A program made the position numbers and the translations under genes. A DNA stretch of 64,000 nucleotides. It comes from Candidatus Gallacutalibacter stercoravium (GTDB lineage: Bacteria > Bacillota > Clostridia > Oscillospirales > Acutalibacteraceae). Of the stretch, positions 62,531-64,000 are shown piece after piece. Every line of letters starts with the position of its first letter. The first letter of the stretch is position 1. The stretch covers positions 62,001-126,000 of the forward strand of contig DVJE01000002.1 of NCBI GenBank assembly GCA_018716975.1, written 5' to 3'. Below the pieces are notes generated by a model that saw only the letters and a program-made list of their open reading frames with translations, made no database searches and was not told the DNA's origin.

Positions 62531-63388
62531 GTGAATATTTCTAATACAGACAGGGCCCAAGTATTGGTGCAGGCCCTGCCCTACATTCAAAAGCTGGCGG
62601 GTAAGACCATTGTGGTAAAATACGGCGGCAACGCCATGGTAAGCCCTGAACTGAAAGATGCAGTGATGAGCGATATCGTTTTGATGCAGCTGGTGGGCAT
62701 CAACGTGGTGCTGGTGCACGGCGGCGGGCCGGAGATCAGCGAGATGCTCAAGAAAATCGGCAAGCAGAGCCGCTTTGTTAACGGTATGCGCTACACCGAT
62801 GAGGAAACCATGGATATTGTGCAGATGGTGCTGGCCGGCAAGGTGAACAAGGATCTGGTGCAGCTGCTGGAGCAGCACGGCGGCCGGGCGCTGGGCCTGT
62901 GCGGGCTGGATGGGCGTATGCTGATGGCGGAAAAGATGGCCTCTGCCGAGGATCTGGGTCTGGTGGGGGAGATCACCGAAGTCAACACCACCGCCATTGT
63001 GGATGCCTACGAACGGGGTTATGTGCCCATTGTAGCCACGGTAGCAGGAGGGTATCACGGCGAAGCTTACAACATCAACGCCGATATCGCCGCGGCGCAA
63101 ATAGCCGCCAAGCTGGGGGCAGTTAAGCTGATATTGATGACCGATATCCGCGGCCTGCTGCGGGATAAAAACGATGAAAGTACCCTTATCCCGGTGGTAA
63201 ACGTCAGCGAAGTGCCCAGCCTCAAGCGAGAGGGTATTATCAGCGGCGGCATGATTCCGAAGATCGATTGCTGTGTAGAAGCGGTGCGCCAGGGAGTAGG
63301 CAGGGCTCATATTATCGACGGGCGCACACCCCACTCTATTTTGGTGGAACTGTTTTCAGACGAAGGCATCGGCACCATGTTCTATTGA
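62531..63388 (+). CDS. argB: Acetylglutamate kinase
   Basis: 285 residues from the GTG at 62531; a longer frame from 62498 includes the purine-rich site itself. Phosphorylates N-acetylglutamate. Signatures are KTIVVKYGGNAM near residue 23, NVVLVHGGGPEIS near residue 60 and MTDIRGLLRDKND near residue 202. N-terminal helix present, as in arginine-sensitive hexameric enzymes, so feedback inhibition by arginine is plausible. Confidence 0.97.
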   Translation: MNISNTDRAQVLVQALPYIQKLAGKTIVVKYGGNAMVSPELKDAVMSDIVLMQLVGINVVLVHGGGPEISEMLKKIGKQSRFVNGMRYTDEETMDIVQMVLAGKVNKDLVQLLEQHGGRALGLCGLDGRMLMAEKMASAEDLGLVGEITEVNTTAIVDAYERGYVPIVATVAGGYHGEAYNINADIAAAQIAAKLGAVKLILMTDIRGLLRDKNDESTLIPVVNVSEVPSLKREGIISGGMIPKIDCCVEAVRQGVGRAHIIDGRTPHSILVELFSDEGIGTMFY

Positions 63389-63465
63389 TTTTATAACGAA
63401 CCGGGCAAAGCGGATTGCGGTTTTGTACCGCAGGCATCATAGCCCGACAAGGAAGGATGAAAAGT

Positions 63466-64000
63466 ATGAACTTTGCGCAGATACAGCAGCAGGAGCACGA
63501 CAGTATGATGCCCACCTACGGCCGCTTTGCGGCGGCATTGTGCGAAGGGCGCGGCGCGTTGGTGAAAGACGTAGAAGGCAAAGAATATGTAGACTTTACC
63601 AGCGGCATCGGGGTAAACTCTTTGGGTTATTGCGATGAAGGCTGGGTCAAGGCGGTATCCGCCCAGGCCGGAAAGCTGCAGCATATTTCTAATTTATATT
63701 ACAGCCCGGTGCAAACCGAATTGGCGGCCAGGCTGTGCGCCTTAACCGGTTTTGGAAAAGTATTCTTGTGTAATTCCGGCGCAGAGGCCAACGAGTGCGC
63801 CATCAAGCTGGCCCGCAAGTACAGCGTAGAAAAATACGGCAAGGAGCGCACCACCATTGTTTCGTTGCTAAATTCCTTCCACGGCCGCACCGTTACCACG
63901 TTGGCGGCCACCGGGCAAGATAGCTTTCACAATTATTTCTTTCCCTTTACCGAGGGGTTCCGCTATGCCAAGGCGGACGATATGGCCAGTGTGCAGGAAT
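63466..64000 (+). CDS. argD: Acetylornithine aminotransferase (3' end cut by window)
   Basis: ATG after GGAAGGATG; open to the end of the window, 178 codons seen of about 400. PLP enzyme that aminates N-acetylglutamate semialdehyde. Visible features are VEGKEYVDFTSGIGVNSLGY near residue 37, CNSGAEANECAIKLARKY near residue 102, which binds the cofactor phosphate, and NSFHGRTVTTLAATGQ near residue 136. The PLP lysine lies beyond the window. Confidence 0.95.
   Translation, partial: MNFAQIQQQEHDSMMPTYGRFAAALCEGRGALVKDVEGKEYVDFTSGIGVNSLGYCDEGWVKAVSAQAGKLQHISNLYYSPVQTELAARLCALTGFGKVFLCNSGAEANECAIKLARKYSVEKYGKERTTIVSLLNSFHGRTVTTLAATGQDSFHNYFFPFTEGFRYAKADDMASVQE

Noticed and set aside
1-64000. CRISPR array, tRNA or rRNA genes, transposons, prophage genes
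   Set aside because: I looked for regular spacer-repeat arrays, T-loop and acceptor-stem patterns, transposase motifs and phage structural genes and saw none. The amidase at 30615-31277 resembles phage amidases but has a membrane anchor and no phage neighbours.

Overview
The window reads as chromosomal DNA of a low-GC-phylum (Firmicutes) anaerobe, most likely a Clostridia member of the Oscillospirales/Ruminococcaceae type. Supporting signs are a HrcA/CIRCE-controlled dnaK operon, T-box leaders on trpS and serS, MecA, CoaX and CoaBC, an ECF-transporter S component, a queT-queF pair behind what looks like a class III preQ1 riboswitch, and strong AGGAGG-type ribosome binding sites with frequent TTG/GTG starts. 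Base composition is about balanced with GC-rich intercistronic hairpins. No rRNA, tRNA, CRISPR array, transposase, integrase or prophage block was seen; essentially all of it is ordinary chromosome.

Layout. 1-9.4 kb: end of parB (truncated by the window edge), a frameshifted esterase, a pair of bacterial-PH-domain membrane proteins (YdbS/YdbT type), an SGNH hydrolase, a glycosyltransferase-acyltransferase pair, a fluoride channel and a 2-hydroxyacid dehydrogenase. 9.9-13.8 kb: coaX, a short-chain dehydrogenase and a TetM-like translational GTPase. 13.8-15 kb: a repeat-rich, palindrome-rich patch with small RHH and XRE regulators. 15.1-16.6 kb: riboswitch-queT-queF. 16.8-24.9 kb: a complete oligopeptide importer operon (oppABCDF plus a small membrane protein) on the minus strand, with two highly unusual domain insertions. 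25.2-30.4 kb: oligopeptidase F, a TIM-barrel isomerase, rpe, mecA and an amidohydrolase. 30.6-38.8 kb: a minus-strand run with amidase, zinc-ribbon protein, nadC, a cobalamin-reactivation-like protein, a GNAT enzyme, nadB and nadA, then trpS with its T-box. 39-41.4 kb: small hypothetical, two XRE paralogues and an IscR-like Rrf2 regulator. 41.5-46.8 kb: amino-acid ABC importer, GNAT enzyme and an orphan peptide-binding lipoprotein. 47.5-52.7 kb: CIRCE-hrcA-grpE-dnaK-dnaJ. 52.8-57.2 kb: ECF S component, T-box-serS, coaBC and an APRT-like protein. 57.3-64 kb: argGHCJB and the start of argD.

How the genes work together. Peptide import (Opp) sits head-to-head with oligopeptidase F, so imported peptides can be hydrolysed. 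NadA-NadB-NadC give de novo NAD synthesis from aspartate. The ECF S component, CoaX and CoaBC cover pantothenate uptake and two steps of CoA synthesis. The arg cluster supplies most of arginine biosynthesis.

The most unusual observation is the opp operon. The OppC permease carries what looks like a complete seven-repeat RCC1-type beta-propeller in the external loop after its first membrane helix, the OppF ATPase carries a roughly 160-residue charged helical insertion between Walker A and the Q-loop, and a coupled 69-residue membrane protein closes the operon. I know of no characterised transporter with this architecture.
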